64,000 nt of DNA from Rufibacter sp. XAAS-G3-1 (GCF_013623775.1 NZ_JABFAM010000005.1:1-64000); one strand, 5' to 3'. Positions 1-9,487 are shown, counted from the stretch's first letter. Numbers and translations are program-made. The notes: generated from the letters alone by a model not told the origin.

Positions 1-228
1 CCCCAGAAGGGTTCCTGCTCAAGATAGTCCTGTTCCTTTTTGCCTACACAATCAACAAATGTATTTAATCGCAACTTGAGTTAAATAAGTAGTCGCCCAT
101 TTTTCCCTACAAGATCAGCCTGGGAGCGAGGGGTAGGTTCTGCCTCTCCACCTCGTTCTAAGCGCACCAAGCATTCAGTAAGGGACAAATACATTTCAAA
201 AGAAGTTATCCTTTGTTTTAGCTTGAAG

Positions 229-426
229 CTGTTTAGAGTTTTGCGCCTGTTTTCCTAAAAACACCCTGAAAACGGCGGTACAAGCGGATGCTTGCGGTAG
301 TATGCAAATAACGGCCTCTGGTTTTTGGCCTATTTTCATAAAAATAGCCTAAAAACCAGAGGCATAACCGGACGTTTGCCCCAGAGGAATTGCTTTAAAT
401 ACCGGTTCATGAAAAACTCTAAACAG
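229..426. repeat. nested palindrome element, copy 1
   Basis: Outer 14-bp arms CTGTTTAGAGTTTT (229-242) and AAAACTCTAAACAG (413-426) enclose a long inner inverted repeat (314-363) whose arms read CCTCTGGTTTTT and AAAAACCAGAGG. A smaller imperfect palindrome lies at about 241-276. The same outer arms flank a different long palindrome at 7651-7821, so this looks like a composite mobile or structural element rather than a simple terminator. Confidence 0.75.
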
Positions 427-700
427 GTTCCTTGATTAGAAAACGAACCTGTTTAGTAAAGCCGAACTAATACCCTCGCCCTTGCTGCGTGTTTTCACCC
501 GCAAGCGAAAAGGCCTATTTCCTCTGCATGAGTACCTCGCTACAGGGTAAAGAGGCTGACATTATTTGGTTTTCCGTAGCGACGTTCCCCTGTAACGTCA
601 TACGCATTCCTCTCCTAAGCCTAACGCCTAGGTGAAAACACCAAAATGGTGGCTGAATTGGCTATTCTTGTGCTTTCCTGAACAGCCTCAACGGCAAAAA

Positions 701-731
701 AAGAAGGGCCTGCATGACGCAGGCCCTTCTT
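701..731 (-). terminator. Rho-independent terminator of susC-susD
   Basis: A 12-bp perfect stem, AAGAAGGGCCTG and its complement, with a 7-nt loop. Read on the minus strand it is followed by a run of seven T. It lies about 30 bp past the susD stop codon. Confidence 0.85.
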
Positions 732-763
732 TAAAATTTGCTAGTGGTTTAGTAAGAGAAAGA

Positions 764-2479
764 TTATTCCCACCCAGGGTTCTGGGTTAACGTTACTCCT
801 TTTTCTTTGTAGAGAACAATTTGATCCAGCGGGATCGGGTTCAGATAGTACTTAGGATTTATATTGGTTCGCTGGGTGGCAGCAGTCCAGGCTGGCGTAA
901 TATAACCTTCCACATCGGTTTGGCTCTTATCCAGTACCACGGCAGCGCTAATACCCGGATGATCAGCTTTTCTAATCCAGGCTCCCATGTTGATCTCAGG
1001 GTTTGTTACAGTATTGGTATACTCTAACTTCTTCCATCTTTTCAGGTCATCTAGTCTGAAGCCTTCAAAGACCAGTTCAATTCTTCTTTCGCGGCGAATT
1101 TCCCAAATTAAGGATGGTACGGTTGCATCTCTTTCTGGATCATCATACACTTGACCATTCACGGCTGGCTGGCCACCCATTACCTGTAAGTGGGGGATAT
1201 TGATGCCTGGTCTGCTTCTCAGTACATTGATAGAGATATTCAGATCATTCTGAGTTAAAGCAGGCCCGCCAACGGTGGCTAATTCTGCCGCCGCCTCAGC
1301 GTAGTTGATAAGCACCTCTCCGTAACGGATAACAGGAGCATCAGCATAGCCACCACTCAAACTTCCTTCAGGCAAATCTTTTATCTCTTCATTCAGGAAT
1401 TTATGGGTGGCAACACCTGTGGTAGAGTAATTACCCGCTATCCCATTCAGCCTTAATTGATTTGAAACAAAAGTTTGGGTGATTCTTGGGTCTCTATTGG
1501 CCATTAACTTCGTAATGCCTTGATCGCCCTGGTAGACTGGAGAAATTCTCACTGGAAGTCCATCATTGGCTAAATAAGAATCTAACAAGTCTTTGGATGG
1601 CCCACTCTGAGGCTCTTTGTTGTTATAGCTATTAAGGGCATGGGTAAGTATACCAGGCGCATATTCTCTGTAGAGAATCACTTCAGGATTTCCTGCTAAG
1701 TTAAGAGAGTTGAATACTTCTCTGTAATTGCCTAAACGGTATCTGCCTGATTTGATTACCTCATTGGCAGCCCACTTAGCTGCCTCAAGGTATTCTGCTG
1801 CTTTGGCAGAATTGTTAAGGTGGTATTTCTGCCAAGTACCTTCAAATAAGAATACTCTTGACATGTGGGCTAACACCACATCTTTATTCACAGTAAGACC
1901 TTTAGTACCATTGCTGAGACGTACATGTTCAGCCGCATACCTAAAATCAGCCAAGACACTGTCCATCACTAGGGTACGGGAATCTCGTGGTTTATAAAGT
2001 TCCTCAAGATCAGTTTCTACCAGTGCATTACTGTACCAAGGAACATCACCAAAACGCTTAGTCAAATCATGGTACTCTAATGCTCTGAAGAAACGGCCAA
2101 TGCCTCTCCAGTGGTTGATGGCTGCTTGATCCATTGGCACCGTTTGTACCCGGTTAATGAAGATATTAGCCTTTCTAACCCAAGTGAAAGTCCAACCACC
2201 ACCAGAAGATGGAACAGCATTGGGTGTGAATTGGACTGGGGTAGTAGGAGCAAAATCATCATTCAATGCTTGCCCAGTAAAGTACCTACCCCAGGTATTA
2301 CCAGAACCATACCCGGTAAAGTAAGCGGTATAGAACCCGTAGGAAAAGGTTCTAACACTATTTTCATTTACCCAATAGGTTTCGTCCCTTAATTGATCTA
2401 TAGGGGGGGTTTCAAGATAGTCTTCACAGCTAAACAAGGTTAGCGCAAAGAAAAAAACTGCTATTAATCTAGTTTTCAT
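764..2479 (-). CDS. SusD/RagB-family outer-membrane nutrient-binding lipoprotein
   Basis: This is the surface lipoprotein that caps a SusC-type TonB-dependent channel and captures glycans or other bulky nutrients. The 571-aa product starts with a lipoprotein signal (hydrophobic residues 5-16, lipobox L-F-S-C, Cys18). It has the usual family length and ends with the typical C-terminal block ending Q-N-P-G-W-E. The repeated alpha-helical half around residues 100-260 with Y/W-rich segments also fits RagB/SusD. It begins 11 bp after the SusC stop, so the two are co-transcribed, and a strong terminator follows. No glycoside hydrolase, HTCS or sigma/anti-sigma pair is next to it, so the substrate cannot be predicted. 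Confidence 0.95.
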   Translation of the reverse strand: MKTRLIAVFFFALTLFSCEDYLETPPIDQLRDETYWVNENSVRTFSYGFYTAYFTGYGSGNTWGRYFTGQALNDDFAPTTPVQFTPNAVPSSGGGWTFTWVRKANIFINRVQTVPMDQAAINHWRGIGRFFRALEYHDLTKRFGDVPWYSNALVETDLEELYKPRDSRTLVMDSVLADFRYAAEHVRLSNGTKGLTVNKDVVLAHMSRVFLFEGTWQKYHLNNSAKAAEYLEAAKWAANEVIKSGRYRLGNYREVFNSLNLAGNPEVILYREYAPGILTHALNSYNNKEPQSGPSKDLLDSYLANDGLPVRISPVYQGDQGITKLMANRDPRITQTFVSNQLRLNGIAGNYSTTGVATHKFLNEEIKDLPEGSLSGGYADAPVIRYGEVLINYAEAAAELATVGGPALTQNDLNISINVLRSRPGINIPHLQVMGGQPAVNGQVYDDPERDATVPSLIWEIRRERRIELVFEGFRLDDLKRWKKLEYTNTVTNPEINMGAWIRKADHPGISAAVVLDKSQTDVEGYITPAWTAATQRTNINPKYYLNPIPLDQIVLYKEKGVTLTQNPGWE

Positions 2480-2490
2480 GTAGTTACGTA

Positions 2491-5400
2491 TTAAAGGGTT
2501 ACCTGAAGACCAAAGGAAAGATTCGTTTGGTAAGGGTATACCCGGCCAAATGTTGCTGGGTCATTCAAACCAGAAGTTGTATAATTCACTTCTGGGTCAA
2601 TTGGAATATCACCTAAGTTGTCAAAGGTAAGAAGGTTCTCCCCGCTAAAGTAAACCCGTACGCGCTCAAGCTTTGCTCTACGGGTTAACGTTTGAGGCAA
2701 AGTATACCCAATTGCTAAGTTCTTAACTCTCATGTAAGAAAGATCAAGCAAATACTTAGTTTGTGGCAGGAAGTTTCTGAAAGCCGTTGATTGTTCAGCA
2801 TCTGTAGGGCGAGGGTAGAAGGCATTTGGGTTCTCTTCTGTCCAGTAGTCTGTTTGATGGGCAAAATAGGTTGCTTCACCAGCCCTGAAACCAGGGATAA
2901 TGATCTGTCCTGATCCCCAGAAATCACGTTTTCCTACTCCTTGGAAGAAAACACTCAAGTCAAATCCTTTCCATTCTGCCCCAAGGCGTAAACCATACTG
3001 GTAACGGGGAGTAGAGTTACCTATCACTTTCTGATCGCCAGGGTTAGTTACCGTTCCAGAACCACGGTCAATTTTACCGTCACCGTTTAAATCTTTGAAT
3101 TTAATGTCGCCTGGGCCGTAGAAGAAACCAGCATTTTCAAAAAGTGTCTGGGTAGCAATTCCTTCTTTTAAGACATACTTGCCGTTTTGTAGGATGAGGT
3201 TTCCATTAGCATCCTGTCTAAAATCATCTTTGGTGAAATAACGATCTGTTTCAAATCCCCAGATTTCGCCTAGAACTCTACCAGGTCTATTGGCAGTAAG
3301 GCCTGTGTTATTAGCAAATTCAGTGACTTCTTCTTTGAAGTCAGACAACATGGCCGTAGCAGTGAAACGTAAATTGTTTTTAAACTCGTGAGTAAAGTCA
3401 ACCGCTAATTCCCAACCAGTAGTGGTCAATTCACCAAAGTTCCTGAGCGGAACCGGGGCACCTAATGTAACTGGTAGTACTTCTCCTGCGCTGTGTATAT
3501 CAGTGGTTTTTCTTTGATACCAGTCAAAAGTAATCCCAAACTTATCTCTGAAGAATCTTGAATCCAACCCGAAATCAAGGGTAGTTACTGTTTCCCAGGT
3601 CAGCGCCTCTTGTATATAAGAAGGAGTTCCTACTTGAGCAGTATTCACTCCGCCTATCACCCAACCGGACGTACCCGGCGTCATAGTAGAGTAGATGTTG
3701 TTAATGTTAGCGTTCTGGTTACCTATAGATCCCCAAGAACCTCTAAGCTTTAAGAATGTCAAAACTGGCTGAGTAAATTCCATGAAGGACTCTTCACTGA
3801 TCACGTAACCAGCAGACATGGATGGGAAAAAGCCCCATTTCTGGGCCCTAGATAATCTAGAAGACCCGTCATATCTTCCGTTTACTTCCAAGAGATATTT
3901 ATTCTTGAAAGAGTAGTTGATACGCCCAAAGAAACCAAGGGTAGTCCATTTGTCACGGTTTCCGCCTACTAGTTGGTCTCCTGTGGCAAGAGGAAGTTCT
4001 CCTTGATCTGGGTTTAAAAGGCCTCTTCTCTCAGCGTAATTCCACCAGTACTCCATCTCCTCTACATCGCCCCCGGCTATCACTTTGAAGGAATGGTCAT
4101 TGACATCTTTCACATAAGTAGCAAAAGCCTTACCTGTTAACATTTCTCTGCGGCTGTTCTCATACCGCACTTTATCATAGGCAGCCGTAGTATAAGGCCC
4201 ATATGGCCAGGTTCCTCCGCCAGTCCAGTAATTATAGGCTGTGACAGCCCCACCTGTCTGGTGAACCTGACCGGAAGTATTGTTATAAGTAAAGTCTGCG
4301 TCTACTGTTAAACCAGGCATTGGTTTTAGGGTTCCACCTACCGCAATTCTAGATAAAGAGGTTCTATTATCATTCATTTTGGCCTGCTCTACTTCTGTAA
4401 TGGCACTTCTGAATGGCCTACCTTCATAGGTACCATATGGGAAGTTGCCAGGCCATCTGAATAAATAAAACCAAGGATCATACGTAGCAGAACCGTAGTT
4501 GAAGGGCTCAGTAGTCAAAGTGTTTGCATACAGAACTCTGGCTCTGGTATCTAGCCAATCTGTCACCGCAGTGGTAACGTTAAGGTTAAGGGTATATCTA
4601 TTGAACTCATCTGGGTTCACTTTCAACACTCCTTGTTGTCCTAGAAAACCAGCACCAATACGGAAGGTGGTTTTTTCACTTCCGCCAGAAACAGATAAGT
4701 CATGCTTTTGCATAGGCGTCCATTCACGTATGAACATATCAGCAGGGTCCCAGGTTCTATAGAAAAACAAACGTCCGTTTCTAACCTCAAAGTCACGGCC
4801 CATTACCATTTCAGGCCCTAAGTCCTGGCCTCCGTATTGCTGCTCCCAATCACGTATTTTCTGGATAGCAACGTCATCAAAGTAAACCCCTACAATCCCC
4901 ATCTCGGTTAAATTAGGGTTTGTTCTTCTGGCAGAAGCAAGCGCCATTTCACCGGCGTCAGCCGCATTGGCCATTTCAGCCGTTTGCGTTGGCCTGTTCC
5001 AGGAGAAGTTATTGTTGTAGTTCACCCGGGTAGGTGCGCCTTTTTTCCCTGTTTTAGTAGTAATCAAGATAACACCCCAGGCAGCTCTGGCTCCGTAAAT
5101 AGAAGCAGAAGCTGCATCTTTCAAGACAGAGATAGACTCAATATCTTCAGGGTTCACCAATTGCAAACTAGGCACCTCCACGTTATCTACTAAGATCAAT
5201 GGCTGCGCACCTCCTCCACCACTCAAAGTACCGGCCATACCCCGTAAGTTAATGGTAGGGTTTTGCCCAATCTGACCGGTAGGACTGGTGATCGTTAAAC
5301 CTGGGGTGGTTCCCTGCAAAGCACGTCCCACATCAGTAACTGGCCTAGATTCCAGCACCTTAGTATCTACAGTAGAGACCGCGCTAGTTACATCACTTCT

Positions 5401-5745
5401 TTTTTGGGTACCGTAACCTACTACCACTACCTCATCAAGTGCTTTAGCATCTGATCCTAATCTCACATCAATGGTATTAGCAGCCCCTATTGTATGCTCC
5501 TGCGGAAGCGCTCCAATGAAGCTAAACACTAACACACTGCCTGGTGCCGCTTGTATTGAATACCGGCCATCAACATCAGTGGAGGTACCGTTGGTTGTTC
5601 CCTTCACCACCACACTAACCCCGGGCATGGCGGAGCCGTCATCGGAAGAAGTCACTCTTCCGGTTATAGTTTTGCTTTGGGCAAAACCTGCCTGAGCAAT
5701 ACAAATGCTCAAAGCAAATAGCAGTAGCCGTAACATTATTTTCAT
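2491..5745 (-). CDS. SusC/RagA-family TonB-linked outer-membrane channel
   Basis: This is the energised outer-membrane importer partnered with the SusD protein downstream. The 1084-aa product has a signal peptide (about residues 1-22, ending A-G-F-A-Q), then a carboxypeptidase-regulatory-like beta-sandwich (about 26-100: G-x-V-T-S-S-D-D-G and P-G-V-S-V-V-V-K-G-T). Next come the Bacteroidota TonB-box/plug signature D-E-V-V-V-V-G-Y-G-T-Q-K, the plug (about 110-225, including the L-I-L-V-D-N-V-E-V block), and a long 22-stranded-barrel region rich in alternating aromatic strands. It is the first gene of the pair. The 600 bp upstream are AT-rich and presumably hold its promoter. Confidence 0.96.
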   Translation of the reverse strand: MKIMLRLLLFALSICIAQAGFAQSKTITGRVTSSDDGSAMPGVSVVVKGTTNGTSTDVDGRYSIQAAPGSVLVFSFIGALPQEHTIGAANTIDVRLGSDAKALDEVVVVGYGTQKRSDVTSAVSTVDTKVLESRPVTDVGRALQGTTPGLTITSPTGQIGQNPTINLRGMAGTLSGGGGAQPLILVDNVEVPSLQLVNPEDIESISVLKDAASASIYGARAAWGVILITTKTGKKGAPTRVNYNNNFSWNRPTQTAEMANAADAGEMALASARRTNPNLTEMGIVGVYFDDVAIQKIRDWEQQYGGQDLGPEMVMGRDFEVRNGRLFFYRTWDPADMFIREWTPMQKHDLSVSGGSEKTTFRIGAGFLGQQGVLKVNPDEFNRYTLNLNVTTAVTDWLDTRARVLYANTLTTEPFNYGSATYDPWFYLFRWPGNFPYGTYEGRPFRSAITEVEQAKMNDNRTSLSRIAVGGTLKPMPGLTVDADFTYNNTSGQVHQTGGAVTAYNYWTGGGTWPYGPYTTAAYDKVRYENSRREMLTGKAFATYVKDVNDHSFKVIAGGDVEEMEYWWNYAERRGLLNPDQGELPLATGDQLVGGNRDKWTTLGFFGRINYSFKNKYLLEVNGRYDGSSRLSRAQKWGFFPSMSAGYVISEESFMEFTQPVLTFLKLRGSWGSIGNQNANINNIYSTMTPGTSGWVIGGVNTAQVGTPSYIQEALTWETVTTLDFGLDSRFFRDKFGITFDWYQRKTTDIHSAGEVLPVTLGAPVPLRNFGELTTTGWELAVDFTHEFKNNLRFTATAMLSDFKEEVTEFANNTGLTANRPGRVLGEIWGFETDRYFTKDDFRQDANGNLILQNGKYVLKEGIATQTLFENAGFFYGPGDIKFKDLNGDGKIDRGSGTVTNPGDQKVIGNSTPRYQYGLRLGAEWKGFDLSVFFQGVGKRDFWGSGQIIIPGFRAGEATYFAHQTDYWTEENPNAFYPRPTDAEQSTAFRNFLPQTKYLLDLSYMRVKNLAIGYTLPQTLTRRAKLERVRVYFSGENLLTFDNLGDIPIDPEVNYTTSGLNDPATFGRVYPYQTNLSFGLQVTL

Positions 5746-6345
5746 AAAAAAAGAATTAGGGTATTAAGTGATTTTGTTGAAGATCTGCGGAATTCTTGAA
5801 ACATTGGAAAATCAATTCATAAACATGAAACTACATTAGGTTGGCAGGACTTCTGCCAAATACAGATTCTAATGAAACCAAGTGCAATATTAAGGAATTG
5901 TTAAAAACTCTTCCTGTTATGAAGCTGCAATTATTTTTTCCATGCGAAAATACCTTGATTTAGGTAAGTTTTCAATAAAACCAGGTATAAACGAGGGCCT
6001 TCAGGCATAATTTAAGTGAGCTTCTCCCTGCTACAAGCAATAATGGGGAAAATTTAAAAAAGCTTTTGTAGCCACACAAGAAATATTAAGTATTTTTATC
6101 TTAATTCTTTGATGAGTTAAATTTTTTTTTAAAATTTTATATAGTTCCTAAATTTATTTATTAATTAGCCTTTCCTGATTTAATAACAAATCAAACAAAT
6201 AACCTCTAAATCTGTAAAAGTCCCTACTCGGGCTCAATTGCTGTCTTAGATATAGAAAATCTGTCTCTCCTAACACCCTAAGTGCCATTACTGCTCTCTG
6301 AAACCACTTTCCCTGTTTTACTACCACCAAAAAAAGCACCCTATT
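5746..6345. other. AT-rich divergent intergenic region
   Basis: A 600-bp gap between the divergently transcribed susC (minus) and the nagX-like gene (plus). The stretch around 6050-6170 is very AT-rich. It must carry both promoters, but I could not pick a convincing TTG/TAnnTTTG pair. The only open frame (6154-6339, minus) has no family resemblance and is rejected. Confidence 0.5.
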
Positions 6346-7521
6346 GTGACAACAACTTCTACCTCAACCCAGCCCTCAGAAGACACCATCTCTCCAGACA
6401 AGCTTGCGGCACCCACCAAGGCAAGGCTCAGGTCACTGGATGTATTCAGGGGAATCACGGTTCTGGCCATGATTCTGGTGAATAACCCTGGAAGCTGGGG
6501 AAAGATCTATGCCCCGCTCAGGCACGCGGCCTGGCACGGGTGCACGCCCACCGATCTGGTGTTCCCGTTCTTTCTCTTTATAGTAGGGGTGTCTATTGCC
6601 TATGCGCTGTCTGGGGCCAAGCTGATGCCGGAAAAACATACGTCTACCATCTTAAAGATCGTTCGGCGGGGCCTTACCTTGTTTGCCCTGGGTCTGTTTC
6701 TGGCCCTGTTTCCCAAATTTGACTTCGAAACAGTCCGGATACCGGGGGTACTCCAGCGCATTGGGGTCGTGTTCATCATTGCCGCCATCATCTTCCTGAA
6801 GACCGAACGCCGTACCCAGATATTGATCTCCATTTTCTTACTGGTGGGTTATTGGGTTTTGATGATGTTCGCACCGGTACCCGGCATAGGCCAGTCTAAT
6901 TTGTTACCCACTACTAACCTGGCAGCCTGGCTGGACAACACCTTGCTGCCTGGCCATCTGTGGAAGTCTACCAAAGTATGGGATCCGGAAGGCATTTTAA
7001 GTACGTTGCCCGCCGTGGTCACCGCGCTCTCTGGGGTGCTGGTAGGGCAGTGGCTCAAAAAGAAAGACGATGCCGGAAACAAAATAGCCTGGTTAATGGT
7101 GTGGGGCGTCATTTGCACCTGCCTGGGACTGATCTGGGACTTGCACTTCCCCATCAACAAAAGCCTCTGGACTAGCTCTTACGTATTATATACCTCTGGT
7201 TTGGCCATGTTGGGGCTTGGAATGTGTTACTGGCTCATAGATGTGAAAGGCTATCAGAAATTCACCACGCCGTTTCTGGTTTATGGCGTCAATGCCATTA
7301 CCGTCTTCTTTCTCTCTGGGCTTATCCCCAGAATCCTGGGCATGATCAAGGTCAATACCCCAACCGGCGAGGTAGACAGTAAGACGTATCTATATGAATC
7401 TTTCTACACGCCCCACCTAAGCCCTTATAATGCTTCCCTGGCCTGGGCCTTGACCTGGATCTTCTTCTGGATGGTCATTCTCTGGATCATGTACAGAAAA
7501 AACATCATCATCAAAGTGTAA
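6346..7521 (+). CDS. NagX/HGSNAT-like membrane acyltransferase (DUF5009 group)
   Basis: A 391-aa multi-pass membrane protein of the heparan-alpha-glucosaminide N-acetyltransferase-like group. Members are thought to move acyl groups across the membrane onto amino sugars. The family's N-terminal block is clear: R-S-L-D-V-F-R-G (about residues 29-36), N-N-P-G-S-W, then H-A-A-W-H-G-C-T-P-T-D-L-V-F-P-F-F-L-F. About ten hydrophobic segments follow. A GTG start is used because no ATG occurs before the conserved R-S-L-D-V-F-R-G block. The first 25 residues are T/S/P-rich and cytosolic. A weak hairpin follows the stop. The nearby SusC/SusD pair is divergent, so a link to amino-sugar uptake is only a guess. 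Confidence 0.85.
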   Translation: MTTTSTSTQPSEDTISPDKLAAPTKARLRSLDVFRGITVLAMILVNNPGSWGKIYAPLRHAAWHGCTPTDLVFPFFLFIVGVSIAYALSGAKLMPEKHTSTILKIVRRGLTLFALGLFLALFPKFDFETVRIPGVLQRIGVVFIIAAIIFLKTERRTQILISIFLLVGYWVLMMFAPVPGIGQSNLLPTTNLAAWLDNTLLPGHLWKSTKVWDPEGILSTLPAVVTALSGVLVGQWLKKKDDAGNKIAWLMVWGVICTCLGLIWDLHFPINKSLWTSSYVLYTSGLAMLGLGMCYWLIDVKGYQKFTTPFLVYGVNAITVFFLSGLIPRILGMIKVNTPTGEVDSKTYLYESFYTPHLSPYNASLAWALTWIFFWMVILWIMYRKNIIIKV

Positions 7522-7547
7522 CGTCGTACACTATATATAATAGAGTG

Positions 7548-7581
7548 ACAGGAAGGGCCATTTTACAGTGGCCTTTCCTGT
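7548..7581 (+). terminator. hairpin after the nagX-like gene
   Basis: A 13-bp stem (ACAGGAAGGGCCA against its complement, with one G-T wobble) and an 8-nt loop, 26 bp past the stop codon. There is no strong T run, so it may act as an mRNA 3' stabiliser rather than a classical terminator. Confidence 0.5.
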
Positions 7582-7650
7582 ACGGCACCAAATTAGGTAC
7601 AAAGTTTACAGATAACTTCTTCTTTTATATCTCACCTGCAGGTGCCAAAC

Positions 7651-7821
7651 CTGTTTAGAGTTTTCATTCACCGGCAGTGTACCGCTAAACCTTTTGTTTT
7701 TAGGCTATTTTTATAAAAATAGCCTAAAAACAAAAGGTTTAGCGGTACACTGCCGCATGCAGAAGCTTGTACCCTCGTTTTCAGGCTACTTTTACAGAAA
7801 CAGGCCTGAAACTCTAAACAG
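7651..7821. repeat. nested palindrome element, copy 2, with an 84-bp perfect palindrome
   Basis: Outer arms CTGTTTAGAGTTTT (7651-7664) and AAACTCTAAACAG (7809-7821) match those of the element at 229-426. Inside lies an 84-bp palindrome (7672-7755) that I checked as perfect from end to end. Its centre carries the dispersed motif TTTTTAGGCT...AGCCTAAAAA. A second imperfect copy of that motif sits at 7778-7812. Confidence 0.85.
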
Positions 7822-7970
7822 CCTCGCCTATTACTTCCTGAGAGTTCTCCGTTTTCAACCCGATTTCACAAAAACTGCCGTAAAACAAGAGCTACAGAAA
7901 ACCGGCTTGGTAAGATTTACGGAATAGCAGAACTTGCACCCGCCACATCGGTATTCCGTAAGTTCTGAAG

Positions 7971-8363
7971 ATGGAAAGACAACGCCCCACGTTTATAAGA
8001 AGTAGGCTGAACAGCTTTGGCTATGCCCTTAAAGGGATTTCGGCGGCTTTCAGGTCTGAGGCAAACATGCGCTGGCACGTGCTTTCGGCGGGAGCCGTAG
8101 TGGCGGCTGGCTTCTACTTCGGGCTGACGAACATGGAATGGGTGGTCATCTGCTTCGCGATTGGGTTGGTCTGGATGGCCGAACTCTTCAACACGGCTTT
8201 AGAGGTAGTGGTCAACCTGGTTTCGCCGGAACGGCACCCGCTGGCGGGCAAAGCGAAAGACATTGCCGCCGGTGCGGTATTGATCGCCTCTCTCACAGCC
8301 GCAGTGGCGGGACTTCTGGTATTCCTGCCTTATCTGTGGGCTTTGCTGCAAATGTACACCTAA
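7971..8363 (+). CDS. dgkA: diacylglycerol/undecaprenol kinase (DgkA family)
   Basis: A small integral-membrane lipid kinase that phosphorylates diacylglycerol or undecaprenol with ATP, feeding phosphatidate or undecaprenyl-phosphate recycling. The 130-aa protein has the family architecture: an amphipathic N-terminus R-S-R-L-N-S-F-G-Y-A-L-K-G (about 8-20), three transmembrane helices, the catalytic/Mg-binding signature A-E-L-F-N-T-A-L-E (about 65-73), and the second polar motif K-A-K-D-I-A-A-G-A-V (about 90-99). Length and motifs fit the Gram-positive/Bacteroidota undecaprenol-kinase-like branch. Which lipid it uses cannot be read from the sequence. Confidence 0.92.
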   Translation: MERQRPTFIRSRLNSFGYALKGISAAFRSEANMRWHVLSAGAVVAAGFYFGLTNMEWVVICFAIGLVWMAELFNTALEVVVNLVSPERHPLAGKAKDIAAGAVLIASLTAAVAGLLVFLPYLWALLQMYT

Positions 8364-8503
8364 GAGCAAGCATGTTTACATTTCATCTTTGCGCTGCTAC
8401 GCGGCTCCAAAAATGCCTCCGCAGCACCTTTCTCTGGCCGTTTTCGCCTGCAAACCTCAAATTTAAACAAGCTCTAAACATTCTTTCTAAACGCCACGTT
8501 TAC

Positions 8504-8511
8504 TACTTTTG
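8504..8511 (+). promoter_or_regulatory. possible -7 promoter element of the DinB-like gene
   Basis: TACTTTTG fits the Bacteroidota -7 consensus TAnnTTTG and lies about 50 bp before the start codon. I see no clear TTG at the expected -33 position, so this is tentative. Confidence 0.35.
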
Positions 8512-8561
8512 CCCGATTCCAAAAACCGGAAGTCTCTTCTGTTCCTCAATTTACCTGACCA

Positions 8562-9047
8562 ATGACTACAAACGACGTTCTTAGAAACCTGACCGAATAT
8601 AACGTATGGGCTAACTGGCGCATCCTCAAAAGCCTAGACCGCATTGAAGGAGAGCTTCCAGATTATGCTCAGCTCATGTTCAGCCACGTGTTAAATGCCC
8701 AAGCCATCTGGATTGCCCGTATCACCGGCACCAAAAGCCCGGTAACGGTTCTGCAAAGACACAGCTTGCAGGAGCTGCACCAACTGCATGAACAGACATC
8801 GGCGAAGCTGATAGAGCTGTACGCCAACGCAGATGAGGCCGAACTGAACCGCACCATTGAGTACACCAACACGCAAGGCAAAGCTTACTCCACCAAAGTG
8901 CAGGACATTCTTACCCACGCCATCAACCATGCCACGTACCACCGGGGCCAGGTAGCCCGTGAACTCCGTTTAGCCGGCCATGAGCCCATCAACTCAGACT
9001 ACGTGACCTACGTGCGCATTCAGTACGGACAGGATCTGGAGATCTGA
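8562..9047 (+). CDS. DinB-family four-helix protein
   Basis: A 161-aa cytosolic protein of the DinB/YfiT four-helix-bundle superfamily, which includes metal-dependent thiol-S-transferases. The expected metal triad is visible: His42 in S-H-V-L-N-A-Q, then His122 and His126 in N-H-A-T-Y-H-R-G-Q. The family does not define one reaction, so the substrate (often a thiol cofactor) is unknown. It stands alone, preceded by a 200-bp gap and followed by a strong hairpin terminator. Its name comes from a damage-inducible Bacillus gene and does not imply the E. coli DNA polymerase IV. Confidence 0.88.
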   Translation: MTTNDVLRNLTEYNVWANWRILKSLDRIEGELPDYAQLMFSHVLNAQAIWIARITGTKSPVTVLQRHSLQELHQLHEQTSAKLIELYANADEAELNRTIEYTNTQGKAYSTKVQDILTHAINHATYHRGQVARELRLAGHEPINSDYVTYVRIQYGQDLEI

Positions 9048-9060
9048 TTTCCAAATACTC

Positions 9061-9099
9061 TGTTTTCAGGCTGATTTCTGAAAAGAAGCTTAAAAACAC
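9061..9099. repeat. small dispersed palindrome
   Basis: TGTTTTCAGGCT and AGCTTAAAAACA flank a short A/T loop. It is one of about 25 copies of the GTTTTTAGGCT...AGCCTAAAAAC family in this window. Confidence 0.65.
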
Positions 9100-9112
9100 A
9101 TTCATAAAAAGA

Positions 9113-9155
9113 AAAGGAGGAGGGAAGGCCGCTATGGCTTTCCCTCCTCCTTTTT
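9113..9155 (+). terminator. Rho-independent terminator of the DinB-like gene
   Basis: A long stem, AGGAGGAGGGAAGGCC against GGCTTTCCCTCCTCCT (one mismatch), with a 5-nt loop followed by TTTTTATTT. Confidence 0.85.
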
Positions 9156-9341
9156 ATTTATACAATTACACCTTTACAGGGGATGGTGCAGAAGAACCCA
9201 CCCCTGCCCCTCCTCGGAAGGGAAAACGCCTTTGTATAGGAAAGGAATGCGTGTGACCGGCAGGTGTACACATCCCCCTTCGCCCCCTTCAAAGCTCATC
9301 CTACCCCATATGTCTAAAACAAAGGAGCACGATATGTGAAC

Positions 9342-9487
9342 GTCCCCCTTTGCAGGGGTAGGGGGATGTTTACTCCTGCTGATAATGGCGTTCCCTGTCC
9401 TTTACACCGGCTGTTTAGCATTGAACGAAAGCTTGCTCTGCCTCTTCTTCCGCCTTTCTCATCCCCTTACCCCCTTCAAAGGGGGAC
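9342..9487. mobile_element. TIR-bounded non-coding element (diverged copy)
   Basis: Arms GTCCCCCTTTGCAGGGG... (9342-9368) and CATCCCCTTACCCCCTTC... (9460-9487) are inverted copies and match the cleaner element at 52188-52352, including the adjoining GGAATGCGT. There is no transposase inside, so it is MITE-like at most. Confidence 0.55.

Larger units (their letters stand above)
1..763. other. left-edge gap of repeats, no convincing gene
   Basis: No recognisable gene is present. A plus-strand frame open from the window edge stops at position 68 and would encode a hydrophobic C-terminus, so it could be the tail of a gene outside the window. A 37-codon minus-strand frame (81-194) is unrecognised and probably chance. 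Positions 229-426 hold a nested palindrome element, 421-456 a short inverted repeat around AACAGGTTC, and 535-605 a diverged relative of the TIR element seen at 52472-52639. The gap ends with the susD terminator. Confidence 0.6.
7522..7970. other. gap holding a hairpin and nested palindrome element
   Basis: A 449-bp non-coding gap. It begins with a terminator-like hairpin (7548-7581) and is otherwise largely filled by the nested palindrome element 7651-7821. A 77-codon frame running through the palindrome is not considered a gene. Confidence 0.7.

Noticed and set aside
2077-2392. Frames on both strands inside susD
   Set aside because: They overlap a clear SusD gene and have no support.
7694-7927. 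77-codon frame through the 84-bp palindrome
   Set aside because: It is composed almost wholly of inverted repeat sequence and has no family resemblance.
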